Shown here: piece after piece, positions 54,325 to 62,469 of the stretch | Position numbering within the stretch: position 1 is the stretch's first letter | How the letters are laid out: the number at the start of each line of letters is the position of its first letter | Assembly (NCBI GenBank): GCA_041483135.1 | Contig: JBGPFE010000013.1 | Coordinates: 1 to 64,000, forward strand | Direction of reading: 5' to 3' | Origin: PALSA-1004 sp041483135 | GTDB taxonomy: Bacteria > Pseudomonadota > Gammaproteobacteria > Burkholderiales > SG8-41 | Length of the DNA stretch: 64,000 nucleotides | Notes under the pieces: model-generated | What the model was told of the DNA's origin: nothing | Seen by the model: the letters and a program-made list of their open reading frames with translations, nothing else | The model's database searches: none | Program-made: the position numbers and the translations under genes

Positions 54325-55749
54325 ATGCTGAATCACGCCGCCACCGCGCGTCGCGCGATCCCTTCGGTCGACCGGCTGCTCAAGCTCGAGGCGGTCGAAG
54401 CCCTCGTCAGCGAGTACGGCCGTCCGCTTGTCGTAGAAACCATCCGCACGGTGCTCGACGAGCAGCGCACGCTGCACAAGGAGTCGCGCGCCTCAATCAA
54501 TCTCGACGAGACCGCGCTGACGGCGCAATGCGCGGAGCGGCTGCGCGCCGCGACCAGCGCATCGCTCAAACCGGTATTCAACCTGACCGGCACCGTGCTG
54601 CACACCAATCTCGGCCGTGCGCTGTTCGCGCCCTCCGCCGCACAAGCTGCGGTCGCGGCGATGACGCGCGCGGTCAACCTCGAATTCGATCTTGCCGGCG
54701 GCGCGCGCGGCGAGCGCGATAGCCATGTCGAAGCATGGCTCAAGCGGCTCACCGGCGCGCAAGCCGCGATCGTCGTCAATAACAACGCCGCGGCGGTGTA
54801 CCTCGTGCTGAATACGCTCGGGCTGCGCAAGGAAGTGATCGTATCGCGCGGCGAGTTGATCGAGATCGGCGGTGCGTTCCGCATCCCCGACATCATGGCG
54901 CGCGCGGGCTGTAAGCTGCGCGAAATCGGCACCACCAACCGCACTCATGCGCGCGACTACGAGCAGGCGATCGGCGCGCGCAGCGCTGCGATCATGAAAG
55001 TACACGCCAGCAATTACGCGATCCAGGGCTTCACCTCGAGCGTGCCGGAAACCGGACTCGCCGCGATCGCGCGCGCGCATGGATTGCCGTTCATCGTCGA
55101 TCTCGGCAGCGGCACGCTGGTGGATCTCGAGCGCTACGGGCTGCCGCACGAACCGACGCCGCGCGACGCGATCGCCAATGGCGCCGACGTCGTCACCTTC
55201 AGCGGCGACAAGCTGCTCGGCGGCCCGCAATGCGGGCTGATCATCGGCCGCACGGAATTGATCGCGAAGATAAGAAAGAACCCGATGAAGCGCGCGCTGC
55301 GCGTCGACAAAGTCACGCTCGCCGCGCTCGAAGCGACACTGCGCCTCTATGCCGACCCCGAGCGGCTCGCGCGCGAACTGCCGACGCTGCGCCTGCTGAC
55401 GCGCCCACGGGTCGAAATCGAAACGCAAGCGCAACGCGTGTTGCCGGCACTTTCCAGCGCCGTCGCCGGTTACGCTGACGCCAGGATCATCGACTGCGCA
55501 AGCCAGATCGGCAGTGGCGCGCTGCCGGTCGATGCGTTGCCGAGCACGGGAATTGCTATGACGCCGCACGTCAAGCGCAAGAACGCGGCGGCAGCCGCGA
55601 TCGCCGATGCTTTCCGCGCGCTGCCGGTGCCGGTAATCGGCCGCGTCAATGACGGCGTATTTATTCTCGATCTGCGCTGCCTCGACGACGAACCACAGTT
55701 CGTCGAGCAACTGCGTCATCTCAAGCTGCCTGATTCATTGCGCCGATGA
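54325..55749 (+). CDS. selA: L-seryl-tRNA(Sec) selenium transferase
   Basis: 474 residues. The N-terminal part (IPSVDRLLKLEAVEALVSEYG) is the tRNA-Sec-binding domain. NLTGTVLHTNLGRALF and the PLP site VTFSGDKLLGGPQCGLIIGR (Lys about residue 296) are the SelA signatures. It converts Ser-tRNA(Sec) to Sec-tRNA(Sec) with selenophosphate. It is followed by a methyltransferase gene at 26 nt and then selB. Selenophosphate synthetase (selD) must be elsewhere. Confidence 0.97.
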   Translation: MLNHAATARRAIPSVDRLLKLEAVEALVSEYGRPLVVETIRTVLDEQRTLHKESRASINLDETALTAQCAERLRAATSASLKPVFNLTGTVLHTNLGRALFAPSAAQAAVAAMTRAVNLEFDLAGGARGERDSHVEAWLKRLTGAQAAIVVNNNAAAVYLVLNTLGLRKEVIVSRGELIEIGGAFRIPDIMARAGCKLREIGTTNRTHARDYEQAIGARSAAIMKVHASNYAIQGFTSSVPETGLAAIARAHGLPFIVDLGSGTLVDLERYGLPHEPTPRDAIANGADVVTFSGDKLLGGPQCGLIIGRTELIAKIRKNPMKRALRVDKVTLAALEATLRLYADPERLARELPTLRLLTRPRVEIETQAQRVLPALSSAVAGYADARIIDCASQIGSGALPVDALPSTGIAMTPHVKRKNAAAAAIADAFRALPVPVIGRVNDGVFILDLRCLDDEPQFVEQLRHLKLPDSLRR

Positions 55750-55774
55750 TTGCAACTGCCGGCCGCGCGCACGG

Positions 55775-56404
55775 ATGAATGCAAACTTCTTCAACGATTT
55801 TGCCATGGTCGCGGAGCTGTTCGAGCTCGCGATGCGCTTCCGCCACGTGCAGGGGTGGCTCGGCGACGATGAGGGATATATGCTGTACCGCTTGGCGCGC
55901 GATGCCGATGGCGCCGGAGCGATTGTCGAAATCGGCAGCTGGATGGGGCGCTCCACAGCCTGGCTCGCGGCCGGCAGCAAGGCGGCGGGACGCGAGCGCG
56001 TGCATGCCGTCGACGTATTCGATGGCGGGCCGATGCTCAAGCAACTCGACATCATTCAAAGCGAAGGCACGACTTATCACCGCTTCGCCGAAAATCTCGA
56101 AGGCCTTGGGCTGTTTGATTACGTCGAACCGGTCATGGCCGACTCCCGCGAAGCGGCGCGCCGCTGGAACGCAGGCGCGATCCGGTTGCTGTTTATCGAC
56201 GGCGACCACAACTACGCCGCGGTCAAGGCCGACTTCGAACTCTGGTCGCAGCACGTGCCGGTCGGCGGCTACGTCGTCTTCGACGACGCCGTGGAGAAGC
56301 ATCCCGGCGTTTGGCAGTTCCTCCAGGAAGTGCTGGCGGACAGCGAACACTGGCAACCACTGCTTCGCGTCGGCAAGACGCAAACCTTCCGCCGCGTCGG
56401 CTGA
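55775..56404 (+). CDS. Class I SAM-dependent methyltransferase (Methyltransf_24 type) inside the sel operon
   Basis: 209 residues from ATG 55775 (MNANFFNDFAMVAELFELAM). Motif I is AIVEIGSWMGRSTAWLA. LLFIDGDHNYAAVKADFELW and GGYVVFDDAVEKHPGV are the acidic and metal-binding motifs of the CmcI/TylF-like and Methyltransf_24 group. The substrate is unknown. It lies between selA (26 nt) and selB (40 nt) on the same strand, so it is cotranscribed with Sec-decoding genes. It could methylate a selenium compound, or simply be carried along. Confidence 0.82.
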   Translation: MNANFFNDFAMVAELFELAMRFRHVQGWLGDDEGYMLYRLARDADGAGAIVEIGSWMGRSTAWLAAGSKAAGRERVHAVDVFDGGPMLKQLDIIQSEGTTYHRFAENLEGLGLFDYVEPVMADSREAARRWNAGAIRLLFIDGDHNYAAVKADFELWSQHVPVGGYVVFDDAVEKHPGVWQFLQEVLADSEHWQPLLRVGKTQTFRRVG

Positions 56405-56443
56405 CATGGCCGCGATCATGCTTAATCCGCCCGAGCCTTCGCC

Positions 56444-58453
56444 ATGATTGTTGCCACAGCAGGTCACATCGATCACGGCAAGACGACGCTCGTCAAAGCG
56501 CTGACCGGTGTCGACACCGATCGCCTGCCGGAAGAAAAAGCGCGCGGCATCTCGATCGATCTCGGCTTTGCGTACTGGAAAACCGGCGACGGCGGCACCA
56601 TCGGCTTTGTCGACGTGCCGGGCCACGAGCGTTTCATCCGCAACATGCTCGCCGGCGTGTGCGGCATCGACTACGTGATGGTGATCGTCGCCGCTGACGA
56701 CGGCGTAATGCCGCAAACCGTGGAGCATCTGCACATCGTCGACCTCCTCAATGTTACGCACGGCGTCGCCGTCGTCACCAAGACCGACCGCGTTGCCGCC
56801 GAGCGCGTAAACAAAGTGATCACGAACGTGCGCGATCTGCTCGCTCCCACCGCGCTCGCCTCGATACCAATAATACCGGTGTCTGCTGTCAGCGGCGACG
56901 GCGTCGCAGCCTTGCGCGACGAACTCGCGGCTGCCGCCAGGGCGCACGGCAGCCGCGGGCATGCAGGCCGGCATTTCCGTTATGCAATCGACCGTGCATT
57001 TACCATCGCCGGCAGCGGCACGGTGGTGACCGGCACCGTGTTCAACGGCGCCGTCGCGACCGGCGACAAGCTTATGCTGTCCCCGAGCGGCGTCGAAGTG
57101 CGGGTACGCGCGATCCAGAAGCAGGGGCAACCTGCCCAGCAGGCGGCCGCCGGCGAGCGCTGCGCGCTCAATCTCGCGGGTGCCGATCTCGCGCAGGTCG
57201 GGCGCGGCGACTGGGCAGTCGCTCCGGCAATACACGCGCCGAGCCAACGCATCGACGTCCGGCTGCAGGTGCTGGCGAGCGAAACCCAGCCGCTCAAACA
57301 CTGGACGCCGGTGCATCTTCATCTCGGTACCACCGATGTCACGGCACGTATCGCGATCCGGCGCGGCACATCGGTCGCGCCCGGCGCATCAGCCGTGGTG
57401 CAACTGATTGCCGACCGGCCACTCGCCGCGCTGCACGGCGACCGCTTCATCATCCGCGACCAGTCGGCTTCGCGCACCATCGGTGGCGGCAGCGTGATCG
57501 ACCCGTTTGCTCCCGCCGCACGCCGCCATACCCAGGCGCGCGCGGCGCAGCTCGCCGCGCTCGAGCATGCCGAACCGGACGCCGCGCTTGCCGCGCTGCT
57601 GGCGTGCACTGCCGCGGGCATAGACCTGATGCACTTCGAGCGCGCGTTCAACCTCATTCCCGAACACGCCGCGGCGTTACTGCAGCAGGCTGACGCCGTC
57701 GTTGTCGGCATCGAGCAACGCGTCGCGCTGCCGCGCGCAACGGCGGACACAATCAAGCAGCATGTGCTCGAAGCGCTGGCGCGCTTCCACCGCGAGTCGC
57801 CGCAGGCGCTGGGCGCCGATATCGAAATGTTGCGCAAGACGCTCGCGCCGACGCTCGCTGCCGCGACTTTCGCAGCGCTGCTGCGCGGGCTCGCCGATGA
57901 GCGCAAAATCGAAACCGCGGGCCCGGCTGTGCGCCTGCCGCAGCACGTAGCAACCGCCAATCCCGCCGACGAGAAGATGTGGCAAACGGTAAAACCGGCG
58001 CTCGATGCCGCCCGCTTCAACGTGCCGCCGCTGCGCGAGCTCGCGCCCGCGGCCGGGCTCAAGGAAGCGATACTCAAGGATTTTTTGCATCGCAAAAGCC
58101 GCACCGGCGAAGTGATCCGCGTGACCCCGGAACGGTTTTACCCGCGCGCGACGCTCGCCCAGCTCGCCGCGATCGCGCAGGCCGTGGCGCAGGCTGCGCA
58201 CGGGGGACAATTCACCGCAGCGCAGTTCCGCGATGCGAGCGGCCTCGGCCGCAGCCTCGCGATCGAAATCCTCGAATGCCTCGACCGGCTCGGCATCACG
58301 CAGCGCATCGGCGATGCGCGCAAGATGCGCCGCGATTTCGTGCCGCTGCTCGGCGCCGCCAGCGCACCGCCGCCTGCCGCCGCGCCCAATACCGTCGCAC
58401 AATCCAGCCCGCAAGCGCAGCGGCGCCCGCCACTGCATCATTCGAAACGCTGA
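56444..58453 (+). CDS. selB: Selenocysteine-specific elongation factor
   Basis: 669 residues (E. coli 614). The GTPase has TAGHIDHGKTTLVKALTGVD (P-loop), RGISIDLGFAYW, VDVPGHERFIRNML and VTKTDR. EF-Tu-like domains II-III follow (about 180-340). The C-terminal winged-helix repeats (about 400-640) bind SECIS RNA. An extra Pro/Ala-rich tail of about 30 residues ends the protein. It carries Sec-tRNA(Sec) to the ribosome at SECIS-marked UGA. It is 9 nt before the reductase gene. Confidence 0.97.
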   Translation: MIVATAGHIDHGKTTLVKALTGVDTDRLPEEKARGISIDLGFAYWKTGDGGTIGFVDVPGHERFIRNMLAGVCGIDYVMVIVAADDGVMPQTVEHLHIVDLLNVTHGVAVVTKTDRVAAERVNKVITNVRDLLAPTALASIPIIPVSAVSGDGVAALRDELAAAARAHGSRGHAGRHFRYAIDRAFTIAGSGTVVTGTVFNGAVATGDKLMLSPSGVEVRVRAIQKQGQPAQQAAAGERCALNLAGADLAQVGRGDWAVAPAIHAPSQRIDVRLQVLASETQPLKHWTPVHLHLGTTDVTARIAIRRGTSVAPGASAVVQLIADRPLAALHGDRFIIRDQSASRTIGGGSVIDPFAPAARRHTQARAAQLAALEHAEPDAALAALLACTAAGIDLMHFERAFNLIPEHAAALLQQADAVVVGIEQRVALPRATADTIKQHVLEALARFHRESPQALGADIEMLRKTLAPTLAAATFAALLRGLADERKIETAGPAVRLPQHVATANPADEKMWQTVKPALDAARFNVPPLRELAPAAGLKEAILKDFLHRKSRTGEVIRVTPERFYPRATLAQLAAIAQAVAQAAHGGQFTAAQFRDASGLGRSLAIEILECLDRLGITQRIGDARKMRRDFVPLLGAASAPPPAAAPNTVAQSSPQAQRRPPLHHSKR

Positions 58454-58462
58454 GGTGAATGC

Positions 58463-59371
58463 GTGTCCGATTCAAGCTTTGACGTCATCGTGATCGGCGC
58501 CGGCATCACCGGCCTGGCCGCCGCCAAACACACTGCGCAAAACGGGCTTACGACCGCGAGTATCGAAGCGCTGCTGTTCGGCGGGCTGGTCGTCAACATC
58601 AACGAACTGGATGGCGAGCCGCACGGTTCAGGCACCGATCTGGCATCGAACCTGATGATGGAGATCGCCGAGCTCGGCGCCGCCAATCTTTCCGAAACCG
58701 TCACCGCGCTCACGCGCGATGGCGATTTCCTGGCGGTCACCACGGACGCGGGTAAACATCGGGCACGCGTTGTGATCGTCGCCTCCGGCGCGAAACTCAA
58801 GCGCCTTGGCATCCCGGGCGAAGCCGAGTTCGAGCATAAAGGCGTGTCGCAATGCGCCGATTGCGACGGTCCGATGTACAAGGACGAGGATGTGGTGGTG
58901 GTCGGAGGCGGCGATTCGGCGCTGCAGGAAGCGCTGGTGCTCGCTGCGTTCTGCAAACGCGTGCACCTCGTTTACCGCGGCGCGAAGTTCCGCGCGCGCC
59001 AGCACCTGATCGCCGCCGTCGCCACGCGAGCCAACATCAAGCCCGCGTGGAACACGGTCGCCGAGGAGGTGCGCGGCGCGCAGATGGTCAATGGAGTACG
59101 CGTGCGTAATACCGCCGACGGCAAGGTAAGCGAGATACCATGCGCCGGTTTCTTCGCCTACGTCGGACTCGAGCCGACCTGCGAGTTTGTGCCGCCGGAA
59201 ATCAAACGCGACGCGGGCGGCCTTATGGTCACCGACTCATCGCTGCAGACGGCGATGCACGGGGTTTACGCGGCGGGCGCGGTGCGTGCCGGATACGGCG
59301 GCCTGCTCACGCATGCCATTGCCGAGGGACGCGCTGCGGCGCAGTCGGCTATCGCCGCGGCGCGCGGATGA
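58463..59371 (+). CDS. Thioredoxin-reductase-like FAD/NAD(P) oxidoreductase
   Basis: 302 residues. The FAD site is VIVIGAGITGLAAAKHTAQN, the redox-active CxxC is SQCADCDGPMYKDEDV (about residues 131-134), the NADPH site is VVVVGGGDSALQEALVLA, and the end is HGVYAAGAVRAGYGGLLTHA. The layout is that of TrxB. It begins 9 nt after selB and ends 50 nt before selC, so it belongs to the sel operon. A role in reducing the Grx-DinB or UGSC selenoproteins, or selenite, is an inference from position. Confidence 0.88.
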   Translation: MSDSSFDVIVIGAGITGLAAAKHTAQNGLTTASIEALLFGGLVVNINELDGEPHGSGTDLASNLMMEIAELGAANLSETVTALTRDGDFLAVTTDAGKHRARVVIVASGAKLKRLGIPGEAEFEHKGVSQCADCDGPMYKDEDVVVVGGGDSALQEALVLAAFCKRVHLVYRGAKFRARQHLIAAVATRANIKPAWNTVAEEVRGAQMVNGVRVRNTADGKVSEIPCAGFFAYVGLEPTCEFVPPEIKRDAGGLMVTDSSLQTAMHGVYAAGAVRAGYGGLLTHAIAEGRAAAQSAIAAARG

Positions 59372-59420
59372 CCGATATCGACATTCGAATATAATCGCGC
59401 TACATTTTGCATCCGCAATC

Positions 59421-59514
59421 GGAAGGGAATCGTCCCCGGTGGGGCGGCCGGACTTCAAACCCGGTAGGGGCTGTTTCAGTTCTGCGTGGGTTCGACTCCC
59501 ACTCTCTTCCGCCA
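59421..59514 (+). tRNA. selC: tRNA-Sec (anticodon TCA)
   Basis: 94 nt including an encoded CCA. The 8-bp acceptor GGAAGGGA pairs with TCTCTTCC (one G-U), longer than a normal tRNA acceptor. The anticodon loop is GGACTTCAAAC with TCA at 59455-59457. The long variable arm is around GGGGCTGTTTCAGTTC. The T arm is GTGGG-TTCGACT-CCCAC. The sequence is close to known bacterial selC throughout. It reads UGA and completes the selA-selB-selC set. Confidence 0.97.
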
Positions 59515-59570
59515 CCATTCCCGGGACCACGGCCGGACGGACCCGGTCTTGTGCAGAAAGGAGAACGAAA

Positions 59571-60551
59571 ATGTTCCGCTCCAGGATCGCGCCAGGTGCA
59601 TTGTTGCTCGCGGCTCTTGCTGCGGGCGGCGCAATCCACGGGGCGATCGCGCAAACCTACCCATCGGGACCGGTCCGCATCGTTATTCCTTACCCTCCGG
59701 GCGGCGGTACCGATATTCTGGGACGCGCGATCGGCCAGAAGCTCAACGAACGCTTCGGCCAGCCGGTCGTGGTTGACAATCGCGCCGGCGCCAATGGCAC
59801 CGTCGGCGCCGCGCTGGTCGCGAAATCACCGGCCGACGGTCAATCGCTGTTGATGGTGCCCGCCGGCTATGCCGCCAACCCCGCCCTGTACAAAAGCCTG
59901 CCCTACGATCAAGCGCGCGATCTGGCGCCGGTTTCTCATCTTGCCTCGGGCCCGCTCGTGCTGGTGGTGCACCCATCGCTGCCTGTCAGATCGGTGCAAG
60001 AGTTGATCGCGCTCGCCAAAGCGCGGCCGGGCGAGCTCAACGTCGGCTCCGCCGGCATCGGCTCGCTGCCGCATCTGTGCGCGGAACTCTTCAACACAGC
60101 GAGCGGCGTCAAGCTGACCCACATCCCGTACAAGGGCTCGGGCAATGCAATCATCGATGTGATGAGCGGGCAGGTGCCGGTGTATTTCATGAACATTCTG
60201 CAAAGCCTGCCGCTGATCAAGGCCGGCAAGCTGCGTGCACTCGGCGTGACGAGCCCGCAGCGCTCGGCCATCGCGCCCGACCTCCCGGCGATCGCGGAGA
60301 CTGTAGCGGACTTCGACATGACCAACTGGTACGGCATGCTGGTTCCCGCGGCGACGCCGCGAGAAGTCATCGGCAAGCTGCAGCAAGAGGTCGCGCGCGT
60401 GCTGAACCTGCCGGAGCTCAAGGAGCGCCTCGCCGCCGACGGCATGACGGTGGTCGCCAGCACGCCCGAGCAATTCGCTGAGTTTCTGGCCCGCGAGACC
60501 GCCAAATACAACCGTGTCATTCAGGCCGCCGGCATCAAAGGCTCACAGTGA
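59571..60551 (+). CDS. Tripartite tricarboxylate transporter substrate-binding protein (Bug family)
   Basis: 326 residues from ATG 59571, with AAAGGAG 7 nt upstream. A signal peptide (GALLLAALAAGGAIHGAIAQ) is followed by YPSGPVRIVIPYPPGGGTDI, the Bug-family start, and HIPYKGSGNAIIDVMSGQVP and DFDMTNWYGMLVPAATP later. It binds an organic acid in the periplasm. No TctA/TctB membrane partners are adjacent, as is usual for Bug proteins in this group. It leads the UGSC-AtuA-DUF4387 gene set and may capture that pathway's substrate. Confidence 0.92.
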   Translation: MFRSRIAPGALLLAALAAGGAIHGAIAQTYPSGPVRIVIPYPPGGGTDILGRAIGQKLNERFGQPVVVDNRAGANGTVGAALVAKSPADGQSLLMVPAGYAANPALYKSLPYDQARDLAPVSHLASGPLVLVVHPSLPVRSVQELIALAKARPGELNVGSAGIGSLPHLCAELFNTASGVKLTHIPYKGSGNAIIDVMSGQVPVYFMNILQSLPLIKAGKLRALGVTSPQRSAIAPDLPAIAETVADFDMTNWYGMLVPAATPREVIGKLQQEVARVLNLPELKERLAADGMTVVASTPEQFAEFLARETAKYNRVIQAAGIKGSQ

Positions 60552-60609
60552 CGCCCTCACTGCTTGCATGCCGACGCGGAACGCATGACTACGATATCAG
60601 GGAGACAAC

Positions 60610-62346
60610 ATGACACGCTCCAACCAACCGCACGAACCGCGCTACGACGTGCTGTGGCCGTTGAGCCGCAAAGCAGTCAAAGCCACCGCGGCCGCGCCGC
60701 GCATTCCCGATCTCAACGGCAAAATCATCGCCGAAGTGTGGGACGCGATCCTGCGCGGCGACACGATTTACCCGCTCGTGCGTGAATACATCAAGGCACG
60801 CTTCCCGCACGCGAAGTTCGTCGGTTACGACGAGTTCGGCAACTTCCACGGCGCGCGCGAGCGCGAAATCGTCGCGGCGCTGCCGGACAAGCTGCGCGCC
60901 CATCGCATCGACGCCGCAATCATCGGCGTCGGCGCCTGAGGGAGCTGCACGCCCGCCGTGTTGCGGGCCGCAGCGGTAATCGAGAAGCTCGGCATACCGA
61001 CCGCCTCCATCATCGGCTCGGGGTTCCTCAAGCAGGCGGAAGTGATCACGAAAGGTCTGGGCGTGCCGCTCGCGATCGGCGTGTATCCGGGCGCGCCGAT
61101 GGTGGACAGCGAAGCAGTGCTAGCGCGCAAGGTCGAGGAAACGCTGGCGCCGGGCCTGCTCAAGGGCCTGACCGGCGAAGCACCCCGTGCGGCGGACGCC
61201 AAGGCGGAGCCCGCGGCGGGACAAGTGATTTTCAGCGGCACGTTCGACGAAGTCCAGGAGCACTTCTACCGGCAGTTGTGGACCGACGGCATGCCGATCG
61301 TGCCGCCGACGCGCGAGCGCATCGACGCGTTCCTCGCCTATACCGAACGCAGGCCCGACTCGGTGATTCGTGCGGTACCGCAGGAAGGCCGCGAAGCGAG
61401 CATCCTGAGCATCGCGGTGACCGGCGTGATGGCGGGCTGCCGGCCCGAATACATGCCGGTGCTGATTGCAGTGATCGAAGCGATGTGCGAACCCGCGTTC
61501 CGCATCGAGGACTGCGGGTCGACGCCGGGCTGGGAGCCGGTTGTGATCGTCAACGGCCCGATCGTGAAGGAACTCGACTTCAATTGCGGGCAGGGCATGA
61601 TGCGCGTCGGCCGTCAGGCCAACACCAGCATCGGCCGCTTCGTGCGCATGTTCCTGCGCAATATCTGCGGCTACCGGATTCCGCCCGGCGCCGGCGACAA
61701 GGGCTCGATCGGCCAGAGCTTTCTGGTGGCGATGGCTGAAGACGAAGACACCGCGCGCGAGATCGGCTGGCCGACATTCGCCCAAGACCGCGGTTTCGCG
61801 CCGGGAGAAAACGTCGTCACGGTGCACAGCGTCGTGGCAATCACCTCGCCCATATACAGCGGCGGCGATCGCGCGGTCGACCACGTACAGCAATGGGCGG
61901 AGGTCATGGGCCACAGTTTTACTTACTGGGCGCACACGGGCTTCAAGACCGGGCTCTGGAACCCGCTGATCGTCGCCGGCCCCGGCATTGCCAAAGCGAT
62001 CGCGAGTGAATGGAGCAAGGACGAGGTGCGGCGTTATCTATACGAGCACGTCAAGGTCACCGCGGAACGCGCAACGCACTATGCGCGCATGACGAGCACG
62101 CCGACGTTCAGCCTCGAGCAACTGGTGAAAGACGGCATCCTGCCACCCGAGTACGCGGCATCGAGCGATCCGCAGCGACTCATCAACGTCATCATCAAGC
62201 CTGAAATGATCGGGATCCTGGTTGCCGGCGATCCGGGCCGCAACCAGTCGCGCGCTTACATGGGCAATCACATGCAGGGCCCGCCGACCAGCCGGCGCGT
62301 CGAGCTGCCGCGCGATTGGGCGCAGCGCATTAAAGCTAAAATCTGA
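60610..62346 (+). CDS. UGSC-family selenoprotein (in-frame TGA as Sec110)
   Basis: 578 residues from ATG 60610 (RBS GGGAGA). The reading frame is continuous through one TGA at 60937 (codon 110). Before it: AAIIGVGA; after it: GSCTPAVLRAAAVIEKLGIP, giving the U-G-S-C motif that names a known selenoprotein/Cys family. Residues 1-235 are the UGSC domain. From about 245 (FDEVQEHFYRQLWTDGMPIV) a second large domain follows with NGPIVKELDFNCGQGMM and VVAGPGIAKAIASEW. Conventional calling splits it into a 109-residue and a 463-residue protein. A SECIS-like hairpin lies at 60951-60968. The reaction is unknown. It is cotranscribed with the Bug protein. Confidence 0.88.
60951..60968 (+). promoter_or_regulatory. 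Candidate bacterial SECIS hairpin for the UGSC gene
   Basis: GCCCGC-CGTGTT-GCGGGC is a perfect, GC-rich 6-bp stem with a six-base loop starting 17 nt after the TGA. The second loop base is G (60958), as in the Grx-DinB hairpin. Confidence 0.7.
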
Positions 62347-62351
62347 TTCTA

Positions 62352-62445
62352 GCCACAGAGGACACAGAGCTCACAGAGAAAAAACCAAGGCGTATTTATG
62401 TTTCTGTCTTTCTGTTTCCTCTGTGTTCTCTGTGATCTCTGTGGC
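62352..62445. repeat. CCACAGAG-type interspersed palindromic repeat, copy 3
   Basis: The left arm GCCACAGAG-GA-CACAGAG-CT-CACAGAG (62352-62378) and right arm CCTCTGTG-TT-CTCTGTG-AT-CTCTGTGGC (62418-62445) form a nearly perfect 27-bp inverted repeat around a 39-nt centre. It is the best preserved of the copies in the window and lies between the UGSC and AtuA genes. Confidence 0.85.
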
Positions 62446-62469
62446 AAATATTTTTGACGTAGGAGCATG

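Noticed and set aside
55721..57322. 533-codon minus-strand frame across selA end, methyltransferase and selB
   Set aside because: It is a shadow of strongly supported sense genes, with no RBS or recognisable motif.
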